Below, piece after piece: positions 43,209 to 51,642 of a DNA stretch of 64,000 bases. The stretch lies in assembly GCF_020422885.1 (NCBI RefSeq), contig NZ_CP084622.1:4669001-4733000 (forward strand), written 5' to 3'. The DNA is from Mesobacillus sp. S13 (GTDB lineage: Bacteria > Bacillota > Bacilli > Bacillales > Cytobacillaceae). The notes below the pieces were generated by a model that saw only the letters and a list, made by a program, of their open reading frames with translations, was not told the DNA's origin and did not search any database. Positions within the stretch are counted from its first letter, which is position 1. Every line of letters begins with the position of its first letter. A program made the translations under genes and the position numbers.

Positions 43209-44306
43209 CTAGTTGGCACTTAGACTTCCGATTTCTTTTTGAAGCTGGCTCGTTATTTCGTCTACCTTCGCAAAATCCATGGCTTCGATGTAGATAGCCT
43301 CCAATTGGTCTCGCAGTTCTTTTGCATGTGCAAGTGAAGCAATTGCTTCGTTCATCTTCGCCTTATACCTTCCGCCAACATCCTTGATCTCTGCTTCGTA
43401 TTTTTCATCCGTACCAGGAGTGATCAACTCTGTATACATATCAATGATTTCATCCGTCTCTCTCTCTGGAAAATATTCATGTGGCGCGGTGCTGTCGAAA
43501 ATCGCGAAGTCGAGCTCGCGGACGATGACCATGTCCAGGCTGTGCGGGTCAAAACCGCAATGATAGACTTCAACGTCATAGCCGCGCGACTTTGCTTCAG
43601 CTGCCAATTTTTTCAGCATGGTCGACTTTCCAGAACCTGGCCGGCCTTTGATGAAGTACCTCTTGCCGACTGTTTCAGTCAGATTGGGAACGAAATCGAC
43701 TGCGCCAACCGGTGTGGCGGCACCAAGGAATCGGTCATACACCCGTCCGCTTCCTTCTGAAGAAGATGTGTCTCCAAAGAACTGCTGTATTAATCTGTTT
43801 GTCAGCTCGTTCGCCTTATTGAAGTCCATATTCTCAATGTAGATTTTTTCCCACTCATCATGAATTCTCAACGCTTCAGCAAAAAGACTGTAAGCAGAAT
43901 TAAATGCCTCACTGATTTTTTCACTAAGCTGCAGGATGGTTTCCTTATGCTCCTGAAGCTTGCCTGAATTCCAAGCTTCGCCCAGATTGACGTACTCTTC
44001 TACCGCTCCAGGTGCTTTCGGTTCGATGACATGAGGTGCCGTTCCGTCAACGATCCCGGCATTCAATTCAGGAATCAGCACACCATCAATTGATTTATTA
44101 TCTGATGAACAATGCAGGAATTGTACATCATAGCCTTTTTCACGCCATTCATTGCCGATCTTTTTCATGAGCGATGATTTCCCTGTTCCTGGTCCGCCCT
44201 TCAATATGAATAACCGGGATAAGCCCTGCAAACTGGACTCATATAAACTGTAAAAGCCTCGGGCTGTGTTGCCGCCTGCAAAGAAGTTCAGGATTTTTCC
44301 TGACAT
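43209..44306 (-). CDS. Tandem P-loop ATPase (PRK06851-like)
   Basis: 365-residue protein made of two similar halves, each with a P-loop: GGPGTGKSS at residues 37-45 and GRPGSGKST near residue 220. Each half repeats the pattern HVIEPKAPG / HEYFPERE after an acidic motif (NAGIVDGTAPH and FAIFDSTAPH). The halves look like an internal duplication. The function is unknown; family members are annotated as nucleotide-kinase-like ATPases of Firmicutes. The ATG at 44306 gives a start at MSGKILNFFAGG; the longer frame adds 35 unsupported residues. Confidence 0.8.
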   Translation of the reverse strand: MSGKILNFFAGGNTARGFYSLYESSLQGLSRLFILKGGPGTGKSSLMKKIGNEWREKGYDVQFLHCSSDNKSIDGVLIPELNAGIVDGTAPHVIEPKAPGAVEEYVNLGEAWNSGKLQEHKETILQLSEKISEAFNSAYSLFAEALRIHDEWEKIYIENMDFNKANELTNRLIQQFFGDTSSSEGSGRVYDRFLGAATPVGAVDFVPNLTETVGKRYFIKGRPGSGKSTMLKKLAAEAKSRGYDVEVYHCGFDPHSLDMVIVRELDFAIFDSTAPHEYFPERETDEIIDMYTELITPGTDEKYEAEIKDVGGRYKAKMNEAIASLAHAKELRDQLEAIYIEAMDFAKVDEITSQLQKEIGSLSAN

Positions 44307-44492
44307 AGATTCGCACTCCCTCCATCCGTTCGTATAAACGGAAAGTTTTCGCTTCCTCCTTACTATATGCAGGCAATTTGTTCTGGGTGATTGCCTATAA
44401 GAGGGTTTCAAACCGTCTTTTTTGGGGTCTATTTCCCGGGCAAGTAATATTTTGAACTAAAATCTTTCATTACGGGATTTTTTAAATAGAAA

Positions 44493-44519
44493 AAACCACA
44501 GCACTAAAAGCTGTGGTTT
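44493..44519 (-). terminator. Terminator of ybaK
   Basis: AAACCACAGC and GCTGTGGTTT around a 7-base loop, followed on the minus strand by TTTCTATTTAAAAAA. Confidence 0.85.
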
Positions 44520-44521
44520 GG

Positions 44522-44998
44522 CTATTTCGTCAACTGACCATATTTCCCTGTTGAAGTATTTAAAAGCTGGTCCGGTGTCAATTCTACTTGGAAGCCGATC
44601 TTCCCTGCACTGACGATGATGGTATCGAGCACCTGGGCGCTCTCATCCAAAAAAGTCGGATAGTTCTTTTTCATGCCGATAGGTGAACAGCCGCCGCGGA
44701 TATACCCGGTGAATTTCTGGATATCCTTGACCGGAAGCATTTCCACTTTCTTTTCGCCTGCTTCCTTCGCTGCCTTTTTCAGATCGAGCTCGGCTTCGAC
44801 CGGAATCACAAAGACATATAAATTCTTGCTTGCCCCTACTGCCACCAGTGTCTTGTAGACCTGTGAAGCATCCCGGCCAATTTTCCCTGCAACGGCAACG
44901 CCATCAATCTTGCCATCCTTTGAGGCATAAGTAAGGATTTCATACGGCACCTTCTGCGTGTCGAGAATCCGCATTGCATTTGTTTTAACCTTAGCCAT
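44522..44998 (-). CDS. ybaK: Cys-tRNA(Pro)/Cys-tRNA(Cys) deacylase YbaK
   Basis: Trans-editing enzyme that hydrolyses Cys mischarged on tRNA(Pro). The 158-residue protein fits the YbaK/EbsC family: Ala-rich GRDASQVYKTLVA near residue 42, the substrate-loop ILEKINL-like acid patch EAELDLKKAAKEAGEKKVEML, and GYIRGGCSPIGMKK near residue 97. AAGGAGG precedes the ATG. A single-gene unit with its own terminator. Confidence 0.92.
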   Translation of the reverse strand: MAKVKTNAMRILDTQKVPYEILTYASKDGKIDGVAVAGKIGRDASQVYKTLVAVGASKNLYVFVIPVEAELDLKKAAKEAGEKKVEMLPVKDIQKFTGYIRGGCSPIGMKKNYPTFLDESAQVLDTIIVSAGKIGFQVELTPDQLLNTSTGKYGQLTK

Positions 44999-45058
44999 CC
45001 TGGTTCCTCCTTAGTTGAAGGTATTTAGGATAATTTTACCTTAGGGAAGGTGGTCGAT

Positions 45059-46420
45059 TCAATTACGTTCTCTGCAGGCTAAGCCCTGAAATTTCGAGTT
45101 CTCCAGATTCCGACTCACATTAACAGCCTTCCTGCCAATTGAAATATAAGTTAAACCTGCTGACTCTGCTTCAGACAAGTCATAGCAATTCCTTCCGTCA
45201 AAAATAACCGGATCACGCATGAGCAGCGGAAAACGCTCTAAATCATATTGGGTAATTTGAGGCCACTCCGTCATGATGAAGACGATGTCTGCTCCTTTGA
45301 TGGCAGTATCGATGTTTTCAGCGTAGTAGAGCCGGCTTCCAAAAAGATTGCCGGTATTGCGGGTAGCAGCCGGATCATAGACGGAAATGTCTGCCCGTTC
45401 TTCAAGCAGCCTGGAAATCAACTCAATGGCCGGCGCCTCGCGGATGTCATCCGTATGCGGCTTGAACGCCAGCCCCAGCACAGCCACCCTTTTCCCCTGA
45501 AGATTCCCGAACATCTTACAGGCTTTCTCAAACAACTGATGCTTCTGTCTGCTGTTCACCTCGATGACGGAGCGCAGGATCTTAAAGTCATAATCATATT
45601 CTTCCGTCAGTTTTTCCAGTGCCTTCGTATCCTTTGGAAAGCAGGAGCCGCCATAGCCAATTCCCGCTTTTAAAAACTGGCCTCCGATTCGGGCGTCCAT
45701 GCCCATTCCCTTTGCGACATCTTCAATGTTGGCATCTGTGTGCTCACACAAATTGGCCACCTCATTGATGAAGCTGATTTTCGTCGCCAGGAAGGCATTT
45801 GACGCATACTTGATGAGCTCCGCGCTGCGGATATCTGTCTGAAGGATCGGCCGTCCAAATGGTTTATATAAATCAGCCACCGCACGGCCCACCCTATGAT
45901 CATCTGAGCCGACAATGATCCGGTCCGCATGGAAGGTATCAAGAATTCCCGAACCCTCGCGCAGAAACTCAGGATTCGAAACGACCTTCACCTGGATATC
46001 GTCAGGAAGTATTCCCCGCAGCTTCTGATACATCCTCTGATTTGTCCCTACTGGCACAGTGCTTTTAATGATAATGACTGCATCTCTAACCAGGTTCATG
46101 CCAATCTGCTCAACGGCACCCTCTAGATACTCCAAGTTCGCCGACCCATCCTCATTTTCAGGCGTGCCGACTGCGATAAAGATAAAATCCGCATTCTTAC
46201 AGGCCGATTTTGAATCGTATGTAAAATGAAGCCGACCCTCCTCTAGATTCCTTTGAAGCATATTCTCAAGACCTGGTTCATAAATTGGGCATCTCCCCTG
46301 CGAAAGGGCAGTGATCTTACGTTCATCTATATCAAAACACGTGACATTATAGCCTACTTCAGCAAAACAAACACCGGTGACGAGGCCAACATAGCCTGTT
46401 CCGACAACTGTGATTTCCAT
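45059..46420 (-). CDS. ugd: UDP-glucose 6-dehydrogenase
   Basis: Oxidises UDP-glucose to UDP-glucuronate with two NAD+, for teichuronic acid or capsule precursors. 453 residues: NAD-binding VGTGYVGLVTGVCFAEVGY at residues 6-24, central domain with KSTVPVGT near 119, catalytic Cys260 in GYGGSCFPKDTKAL, and C-terminal UDP-binding domain (GLAFKPHTDDIREAPA). No other polysaccharide gene lies nearby, so its pathway partner is not visible here. GGAGGG precedes the ATG. Confidence 0.95.
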   Translation of the reverse strand: MEITVVGTGYVGLVTGVCFAEVGYNVTCFDIDERKITALSQGRCPIYEPGLENMLQRNLEEGRLHFTYDSKSACKNADFIFIAVGTPENEDGSANLEYLEGAVEQIGMNLVRDAVIIIKSTVPVGTNQRMYQKLRGILPDDIQVKVVSNPEFLREGSGILDTFHADRIIVGSDDHRVGRAVADLYKPFGRPILQTDIRSAELIKYASNAFLATKISFINEVANLCEHTDANIEDVAKGMGMDARIGGQFLKAGIGYGGSCFPKDTKALEKLTEEYDYDFKILRSVIEVNSRQKHQLFEKACKMFGNLQGKRVAVLGLAFKPHTDDIREAPAIELISRLLEERADISVYDPAATRNTGNLFGSRLYYAENIDTAIKGADIVFIMTEWPQITQYDLERFPLLMRDPVIFDGRNCYDLSEAESAGLTYISIGRKAVNVSRNLENSKFQGLACRERN

Positions 46421-46600
46421 ATTGGCCCTCCATTTCTGATGCTCTTATTTTATCATGTTGTGACTGCTTCCTTCTTCCATTCGCTCTATTTGGCAAAAAC
46501 TTGTCTATCCAGATTATTAGTGGGTAAAAGGAAAAATAGCATGATTTCCACTCAACTAGGAAAAATTAGTTATTATGAAGATTTTTAAGGAGGATTGTTG

Positions 46601-48136
46601 ATGAACGATTATACTTCAAAGCTGCCACGCTTTCCAGAGCCATACTGGCGAAAAACCGCGGAACTGCCGACATTCAATAAGCTGCAGGAGGATTTGAAGG
46701 TCGATGTCGCTGTGATTGGCGGCGGGATTACTGGATTGACCTCTGCCTATTTGCTGGCCAAGGCTGGTGCGAAAGTAGCGGTAATCGAAGCCGGCAGCAT
46801 TTTGAATGGTACAACCGGGCATACAACCGCAAAAGTGACCGCTCAACATGGCGTCATTTATGATGAGCTGATTAACCATCATAGTGAGGAAAAGGCACGC
46901 CTTTACTATCAGGCCAATTATGACGCAATGCAATTTGTCAAAAACCTCGTAAAAGAAGAGCAGATCGACTGTGATTTATCGGAAGAGGATGCTTATATTT
47001 ATACGAATTCCGAAAAAGAGATGGAAAAGCTTCTGAAGGAATTCAAGGCTTATGAAAAACTTGGTGTGAATGGCAGCGAGTATGTTTCCGAGATTCCCCT
47101 GCCTGTGGAAGCAAAAGCGGGAATTGTGATGCGTAACCAGGCACAGTTCCACCCGCTGAAATTTTTAAAGCATCTTGTTGAACGTTTTACAGAAATGGGT
47201 GGCCAAATTTTCGAAAATACGACTGCAGTGGATATGGAGGAAGGATCCGAGCCTGTCGTTACAACCCGCGATGGTCACAAGGTGCACTGCAATCAAATGA
47301 TTGTCAGCACGCATTATCCTTTTTATGATTTAAAAGGGTTCTATTTTTCAAGAATGACTCCGGAGAGATCGTATGTGCTTGCGGTAAAAACCGAGAAGGA
47401 ATTCCCTGGCGGAATGTTCATCAATGCTGAGCAGCCAACCCGCTCGCTTCGTTATGCTGACTGGAATGGTGAAAAAATCGTCCTATTTGGCGGTGACAGC
47501 CATAAAGTTGGGCATAAAACGAATACGCATCAATACTATGAAGCTCTCGAGGCATTTGCCCACCAGACATTCGGTGTAAAGGAAATCCCGTTTAGATGGT
47601 CTGCCCAGGATCCTGTTCCTTTTGATAAAATTCCATTTGTCGGCCAATACTCAACGGCTACAGACAATATTTATGTCGCGACTGGATATAGAAAATGGGG
47701 AATGTCAAACGGAATCAATGCCGCCATCATGTTGAGCGACCAGATCTTGAAGAAGGATAATCCTTATAAAGAAGTATTTGATCCCCAGAGATTCAAAGCG
47801 GATCCTGAACTGCGTAAGATCATATCAACGAGTACGCACATTGCTAAAACTCTGGTTAAAGGAAAGCTGGAACACCCATCTACCCGAGCGACATCACTTG
47901 ATACCGATGAGGGCGCAGCAGTGACTATCAATGGCAAACGCGCTGGCGCGTACCGCGATGAAAACGGTCAGTTGCACGTGGTCGATACAACCTGTACCCA
48001 TATGGGATGCGAGCTCGAGTGGAACAACGGCGAACGCACATGGGACTGCCCATGTCACGGATCCCGTTTCTCCTACAAAGGTGATGTCCTTGAAGGTCCT
48101 GCTGAATTGCCATTGAAAAAAGTTGATCTTGAGTAA
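46601..48136 (+). CDS. FAD-dependent oxidoreductase with C-terminal Rieske domain (YhfW-like)
   Basis: 511 residues: an N-terminal DadA-like FAD domain (VDVAVIGGGITGLTSAYLLAKAGAKVAVIEAG) and a C-terminal Rieske [2Fe-2S] domain with CTHMGCELEWN and CPCHGSRFSYKG. The likely role is an amine or amino-acid type oxidation with electrons leaving through the iron-sulfur cluster; the substrate is unknown. The domain architecture matches B. subtilis YhfW. AAGGAGG precedes the ATG. A SigB-like pair (GTCTAT at 46503, GGGTAA at 46522, spacer 13) lies upstream, a weak match. Confidence 0.9.
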   Translation: MNDYTSKLPRFPEPYWRKTAELPTFNKLQEDLKVDVAVIGGGITGLTSAYLLAKAGAKVAVIEAGSILNGTTGHTTAKVTAQHGVIYDELINHHSEEKARLYYQANYDAMQFVKNLVKEEQIDCDLSEEDAYIYTNSEKEMEKLLKEFKAYEKLGVNGSEYVSEIPLPVEAKAGIVMRNQAQFHPLKFLKHLVERFTEMGGQIFENTTAVDMEEGSEPVVTTRDGHKVHCNQMIVSTHYPFYDLKGFYFSRMTPERSYVLAVKTEKEFPGGMFINAEQPTRSLRYADWNGEKIVLFGGDSHKVGHKTNTHQYYEALEAFAHQTFGVKEIPFRWSAQDPVPFDKIPFVGQYSTATDNIYVATGYRKWGMSNGINAAIMLSDQILKKDNPYKEVFDPQRFKADPELRKIISTSTHIAKTLVKGKLEHPSTRATSLDTDEGAAVTINGKRAGAYRDENGQLHVVDTTCTHMGCELEWNNGERTWDCPCHGSRFSYKGDVLEGPAELPLKKVDLE

Positions 48137-48139
48137 AGC

Positions 48140-48172
48140 AAAGCCGCCATTCATGTCTGAGTGGCGGCTTTC
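48140..48172 (+). terminator. Terminator of the Rieske oxidoreductase gene
   Basis: AAAGCCGCCA and TGGCGGCTTT surround a 12-base loop; the T tail is short. Confidence 0.82.
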
Positions 48173-48249
48173 AATATGTCTAAAGGGGATAGATTGTAGT
48201 GCTTTTTCGCAAATACATTATTGAATTAGGAAAGACCTTACTGTTATCC

Positions 48250-49146
48250 TCATTTATCAGCTAATAGCGTCTTATGAATCCATATGCTGGCCTGCATTCC
48301 ATCTCCCATTGCGATTGTTGTCTGTTCTGAATGAGCGACTAAATCTCCTGCAGCCCAGACATTCTCGACATTTGTCATTTTTGTCCGCGGATCGACCAGT
48401 ACATGTTTGTTTTTATGAAGATCAACGCCCAGCTGCTGTGCGAGCTGCGATTTCACTTCATTTCCGCCGAAAGCCATGAAGCCTCTTTCTGAAGTCAATT
48501 CCTCACCGTTCTCGAGCGTAACTCCCCTGAAATCTGGCCCATCTGCCAGCACTTTTTCAATCGGCCCTTCAACATACTTAATGCCTTTTTCCTTCAATTT
48601 GTCCCGTATTTCCTTATCAACTTCTTTATTCTCATGATTCACATATGTGAGTTTATCTGTAAAATAACTCAAGGTCAGTGCCATGTTCGCACCAGGATTA
48701 CCCGAACCCATCACGATTGTGGACTTGTCTTTCACTTCATGGCCATCGCAATCCGGACAAATATACACACTGATTCCAAGCGTTGGCATCAGCTCTGGAA
48801 ATGGGGGAATCCGATCCATGACCCCTGTAGCCAGCAGCAAAGTCTTCGCCTTATATGAGTCACCGCTCTCTGCCTTTACTTCGAAGCCATCCTCATTCTT
48901 TTGGGCACTCTCAGCCTTTCCAATCACGAACTCAACACCATATTGTGCAGCCTGCTTCCGGCCGATTTCTCTTAAGTAAGGTCCGCTTACCCCATCTGGA
49001 TAGCCGAGGATGTTATGATAGCTCTGACAAATCGCTGACCGTCCATCACCCGCATCAAGTACCATCACATCGTGATCGTAGCGCCCAAGTTGAATTGCCG
49101 CCTGCAGCCCGGCAATTCCGCCTCCAACTATTAGGCAATCGTACAT
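48250..49146 (-). CDS. Thioredoxin-reductase-like NAD(P)/FAD oxidoreductase
   Basis: 298 residues. FAD-binding GGGIAGLQAA at residues 8-17, redox-active pair Cys130-Pro-Asp-Cys133 in the TrxR position, NAD(P)-binding GSGNPGAN near 168, and the C-terminal FAD motif VWAAGDLV near 263. TrxB has CATC or CAVC at this site and often a longer sequence, so this is a TrxR-like flavoprotein rather than the housekeeping enzyme. Its partner protein is not known. GGCGGTGG is upstream of the ATG. Confidence 0.87.
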   Translation of the reverse strand: MYDCLIVGGGIAGLQAAIQLGRYDHDVMVLDAGDGRSAICQSYHNILGYPDGVSGPYLREIGRKQAAQYGVEFVIGKAESAQKNEDGFEVKAESGDSYKAKTLLLATGVMDRIPPFPELMPTLGISVYICPDCDGHEVKDKSTIVMGSGNPGANMALTLSYFTDKLTYVNHENKEVDKEIRDKLKEKGIKYVEGPIEKVLADGPDFRGVTLENGEELTSERGFMAFGGNEVKSQLAQQLGVDLHKNKHVLVDPRTKMTNVENVWAAGDLVAHSEQTTIAMGDGMQASIWIHKTLLADK

Positions 49147-49341
49147 ACCGATTCCACCGCCTTTTTAAAATTGTCATACTAGCATGTTTCCCTTTTTAAA
49201 GGTGGTGTAATCCAGTTTGTACCGCTTAGAAATTACCATAAATTTTTTCAATATTTCTATAAACACTAGTTTTGTCGAACACCATTAAATTACTACTTAA
49301 GCACTATGATATCAGTTATAATAAAACTGAGGTGGATAATA

Positions 49342-50403
49342 ATGACAAATACTGTCACAAGAAAACCAAGATTACTTCTTTATGCAGTTTTAGCCTCTTT
49401 GATTCTAGCAACCAATTTCATTCTTTACCGTACGACGATGTTCGGCCCAGTTCCAGAGGGCGCTGTCATCGGTTCACTGCTGGACCTGTTGATCATTTTG
49501 CCTCTCTTAACCTACTTCATGGTCATTCGCAAACGGTATTCACTTAAATATATGGGCGTCGTCATCCTGGCTGGCTTTGCTGCCGCCTACTTTATCGTAC
49601 CGCAGCAGCACCTTTCCGATTACCCTTTCCTTCCTTATCTTTTAATGGTTTCAGAAGGCGCATTCCTATTGTTTGAACTTTATATTGCCTACACCGTCAT
49701 CACACGGCTTCCAAAACTGCTGAAGGAATACAAAAAGCTAGCGAGGCAGAATTCATTCTTTCTTTTCAACATTCGAAGAGCTGTCGAAGCGAACCTTCCG
49801 AACAATAATGCAATCAAAATTTTTCTTACTGAATTCTCGTTGTTCCACTATGCACTCTTTTCATGGAAAAAGAAGCCTGAAATCGAATACGGCATGGCTT
49901 TTACCTATCATAAAAAAACTAGCGTGAATGCTGTCTACATCATGATCATCCATGCCATCGCAATCGAATCTGTTGGGCTGCACTACTTCCTGCACAGCTG
50001 GAATCCGATCGTTTCCTACATCCTGCTATTTTTGAATATATACGGCATTCTGTTCATGCTGGCTGAGCTTCAGGCCACACGCCTAACCCCATTCCTGCTG
50101 ACTGAAGAGCATTTGTTACTGCAGACAGGGTTTTCAAAATCAATGTATCTCCCATTAAGCAACATCAAAGAAATCAGACATTATAATGGACCGGAAAAAT
50201 TCAGCAGCAAAGAACAAGCTGAGGTTTTTGATGCCAGGGTACCTGATTTGATCCAGGAGAAGCCAATGTTTGAAATCGTACTTCATGAGCCGCAAGATGT
50301 GCACCTCCTCTACGGTTTAAAGCGAAAAGTAAATCGGGTTGTCCTGAATGTCGATGATTCCGATGTTTTTTACCATGAATTGCAGCGGTCACTCCATGAG
50401 TGA
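49342..50403 (+). CDS. Hypothetical polytopic membrane protein with PH-like C-terminus
   Basis: I do not recognise a named family. 353 residues: four helices in the first ~130 residues (starting RLLLYAVLASLILATNFIL), a soluble section, two more helices near residues 205-250 (VNAVYIMIIHAIAIESVGLHYFL), and a C-terminal ~100-residue beta-rich domain (LLTEEHLLLQTGFSKSMYLPLSNIKEI) resembling bacterial PH domains. GAGGTGG precedes the ATG at 49342; an extra 12 codons upstream have no site. Confidence 0.75.
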   Translation: MTNTVTRKPRLLLYAVLASLILATNFILYRTTMFGPVPEGAVIGSLLDLLIILPLLTYFMVIRKRYSLKYMGVVILAGFAAAYFIVPQQHLSDYPFLPYLLMVSEGAFLLFELYIAYTVITRLPKLLKEYKKLARQNSFFLFNIRRAVEANLPNNNAIKIFLTEFSLFHYALFSWKKKPEIEYGMAFTYHKKTSVNAVYIMIIHAIAIESVGLHYFLHSWNPIVSYILLFLNIYGILFMLAELQATRLTPFLLTEEHLLLQTGFSKSMYLPLSNIKEIRHYNGPEKFSSKEQAEVFDARVPDLIQEKPMFEIVLHEPQDVHLLYGLKRKVNRVVLNVDDSDVFYHELQRSLHE

Positions 50404-50458
50404 TCGCTTTTTTATAGCTGCATTTCCCAATCAATACTAATAATTTGCGGAGGAATGC

Positions 50459-50577
50459 GATAATCTCTCAATAAAGGACAATATTCTCTCGGTTAAAATC
50501 AATATTCTCTCGATGAAACATGTTATTCTCCCACTGTAAACCCGTAATCTCTCATTCAAGTGAAATATTCTCTCATT
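50459..50577. repeat. 21-bp tandem repeat array, family E
   Basis: TA(A/T)TCTCTC starts at 50461, 50482, 50503, 50524, 50545 and 50566: six units exactly 21 bp apart, with AT-rich filler of free sequence. It sits between the end of the membrane-protein gene and the terminator of pgmB. One minus-strand frame is open through it, coding a repetitive Ile-Glu-Arg peptide, not a credible gene. Confidence 0.88.
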
Positions 50578-50593
50578 TATCCAAAAAAAGTAA

Positions 50594-50621
50594 AACCCAG
50601 CCGCACAAAAGCGACTGGGTT
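50594..50621 (-). terminator. Terminator of pgmB
   Basis: AACCCAG/CTGGGTT with an inner CGC/GCG stem; minus-strand tail TTTTACTTTTTTT. Confidence 0.85.
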
Positions 50622-50630
50622 CCATATTTC

Positions 50631-51299
50631 TTAGCGATTATATACTTCTACAATTTTCTCAAACGAAAGCTCAGCCGTGCTGCCATAGACGAGATCAGCA
50701 TTCTCGAAGCTTTCCTTTGGACCAACCGCAACAGCGAACATTCCCGCTGAATTGATTGCCTGGACGCCTGCCGCTGCATCCTCGACTCCGATGCATGCTT
50801 CTGGCTCAACACCAAGCATTTCCGCGGCGCGCAGGAATACTTCCGGATGCGGCTTGCCGTTCTCGACTGTTTTTGCGTCAACGATGATATCGAACTCGGA
50901 TTTCATTCCAAGCGACTCCATCACCGTGAACGCGTTCTTGCTCGCGGACGCAAGGCCAAGTTTAAGACCTTTCGCCTTAATATCAGCAATCAATTCCTTG
51001 ATGGCCGGCAGCAAGTCAGCAGGAGTGATATCCTGAATCAATGTCAGGTAGTGCTCATTTTTCTTCTCCGCCAATGCTTCTTTTTCTTCAGCTGTAAAAT
51101 CACCGGTACGGCCGCCAAGCTCAAGGATTTTCTCGAGGGAATCCATCCGGGAAACGCCCTTCAGTTCCTCGTTATCTTCGCGAGTAAATGTAATGCCCAA
51201 ATCCTCAGCCAGCGCCTTCCATGCAAGAAAGTGATATTCCGCCGTATCTGTAATGACCCCATCAAGGTCGAAAATAAATGCTTTAAGTGGTCTAGTCAT
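50631..51299 (-). CDS. pgmB: Beta-phosphoglucomutase
   Basis: Converts beta-glucose-1-phosphate, the product of maltose phosphorylase, to glucose-6-phosphate. 222 residues of the HAD superfamily: nucleophile Asp11 and general acid Asp13 in FDLDGVITDTAEYHF, GVSRMDSLEKIL near 49, ASASKNA near 115, and GVEDAAAGVQAINSAGM near 168. The ATG at 51299 follows AAAGGAG. The gene comes after maltose phosphorylase on the same strand, 343 bp away and separated by a repeat array. Confidence 0.95.
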   Translation of the reverse strand: MTRPLKAFIFDLDGVITDTAEYHFLAWKALAEDLGITFTREDNEELKGVSRMDSLEKILELGGRTGDFTAEEKEALAEKKNEHYLTLIQDITPADLLPAIKELIADIKAKGLKLGLASASKNAFTVMESLGMKSEFDIIVDAKTVENGKPHPEVFLRAAEMLGVEPEACIGVEDAAAGVQAINSAGMFAVAVGPKESFENADLVYGSTAELSFEKIVEVYNR

Positions 51300-51349
51300 G
51301 ATCAAACTCCTTTCATGAATCAGTCATTCAACTCTCAGTTCTATTTAAT

Positions 51350-51560
51350 TTTAATAAGACATTTGAGAACCATGTACCCTGCAAAATGTCTATGATAATC
51401 TGTTTCTTAAACATTTCAATCACAGGTACTCCTCAAAATGTCCATTAACACCTGTTTCTTAGACATTTCAGTCACGGGCTCTCCTCAAAATGTCCATTAA
51501 AACCTGGTTCTTAGACATTTCAGTCACGGGTACTACCCAAAATGTCCATTAACACTTAGT
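51350..51560. repeat. 52-bp tandem repeat array, family B
   Basis: AAAATGTC starts at 51383, 51435, 51487 and 51539, exactly 52 bp apart; AGACATTT (or AAACATTT) starts at 51357 and 51409 and then at matching later positions. Each unit carries AAATGTCCATTAA and the inverted TTAGACATTT, the same inverted-pair design as family A though a different sequence. It lies between pgmB and the maltose phosphorylase gene. Confidence 0.9.
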
Positions 51561-51605
51561 CTTTCAAATAACCAAGCGTTGTGGCATCAATTTGCATAAG
51601 AGAGA

Positions 51606-51633
51606 GAGACCTTCAGGCTTCCCCAAAGGTCTC
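51606..51633 (-). terminator. Hairpin after maltose phosphorylase
   Basis: GAGACCTT pairs with AAGGTCTC; the minus-strand tail is TCTCTCTTATG, weak, so readthrough toward pgmB is possible. Confidence 0.55.
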
Positions 51634-51642
51634 CTTCATACG

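Noticed and set aside
42829..43212. 127-codon plus-strand frame opposite the Gly/Pro-repeat gene
   Set aside because: Its repeats are the complement of the 21-nt coding repeats; codon and composition evidence favour the minus strand.
50437..50625. 62-codon minus-strand frame through the TATTCTCTC array
   Set aside because: Product of family E repeats and overlaps the pgmB terminator.
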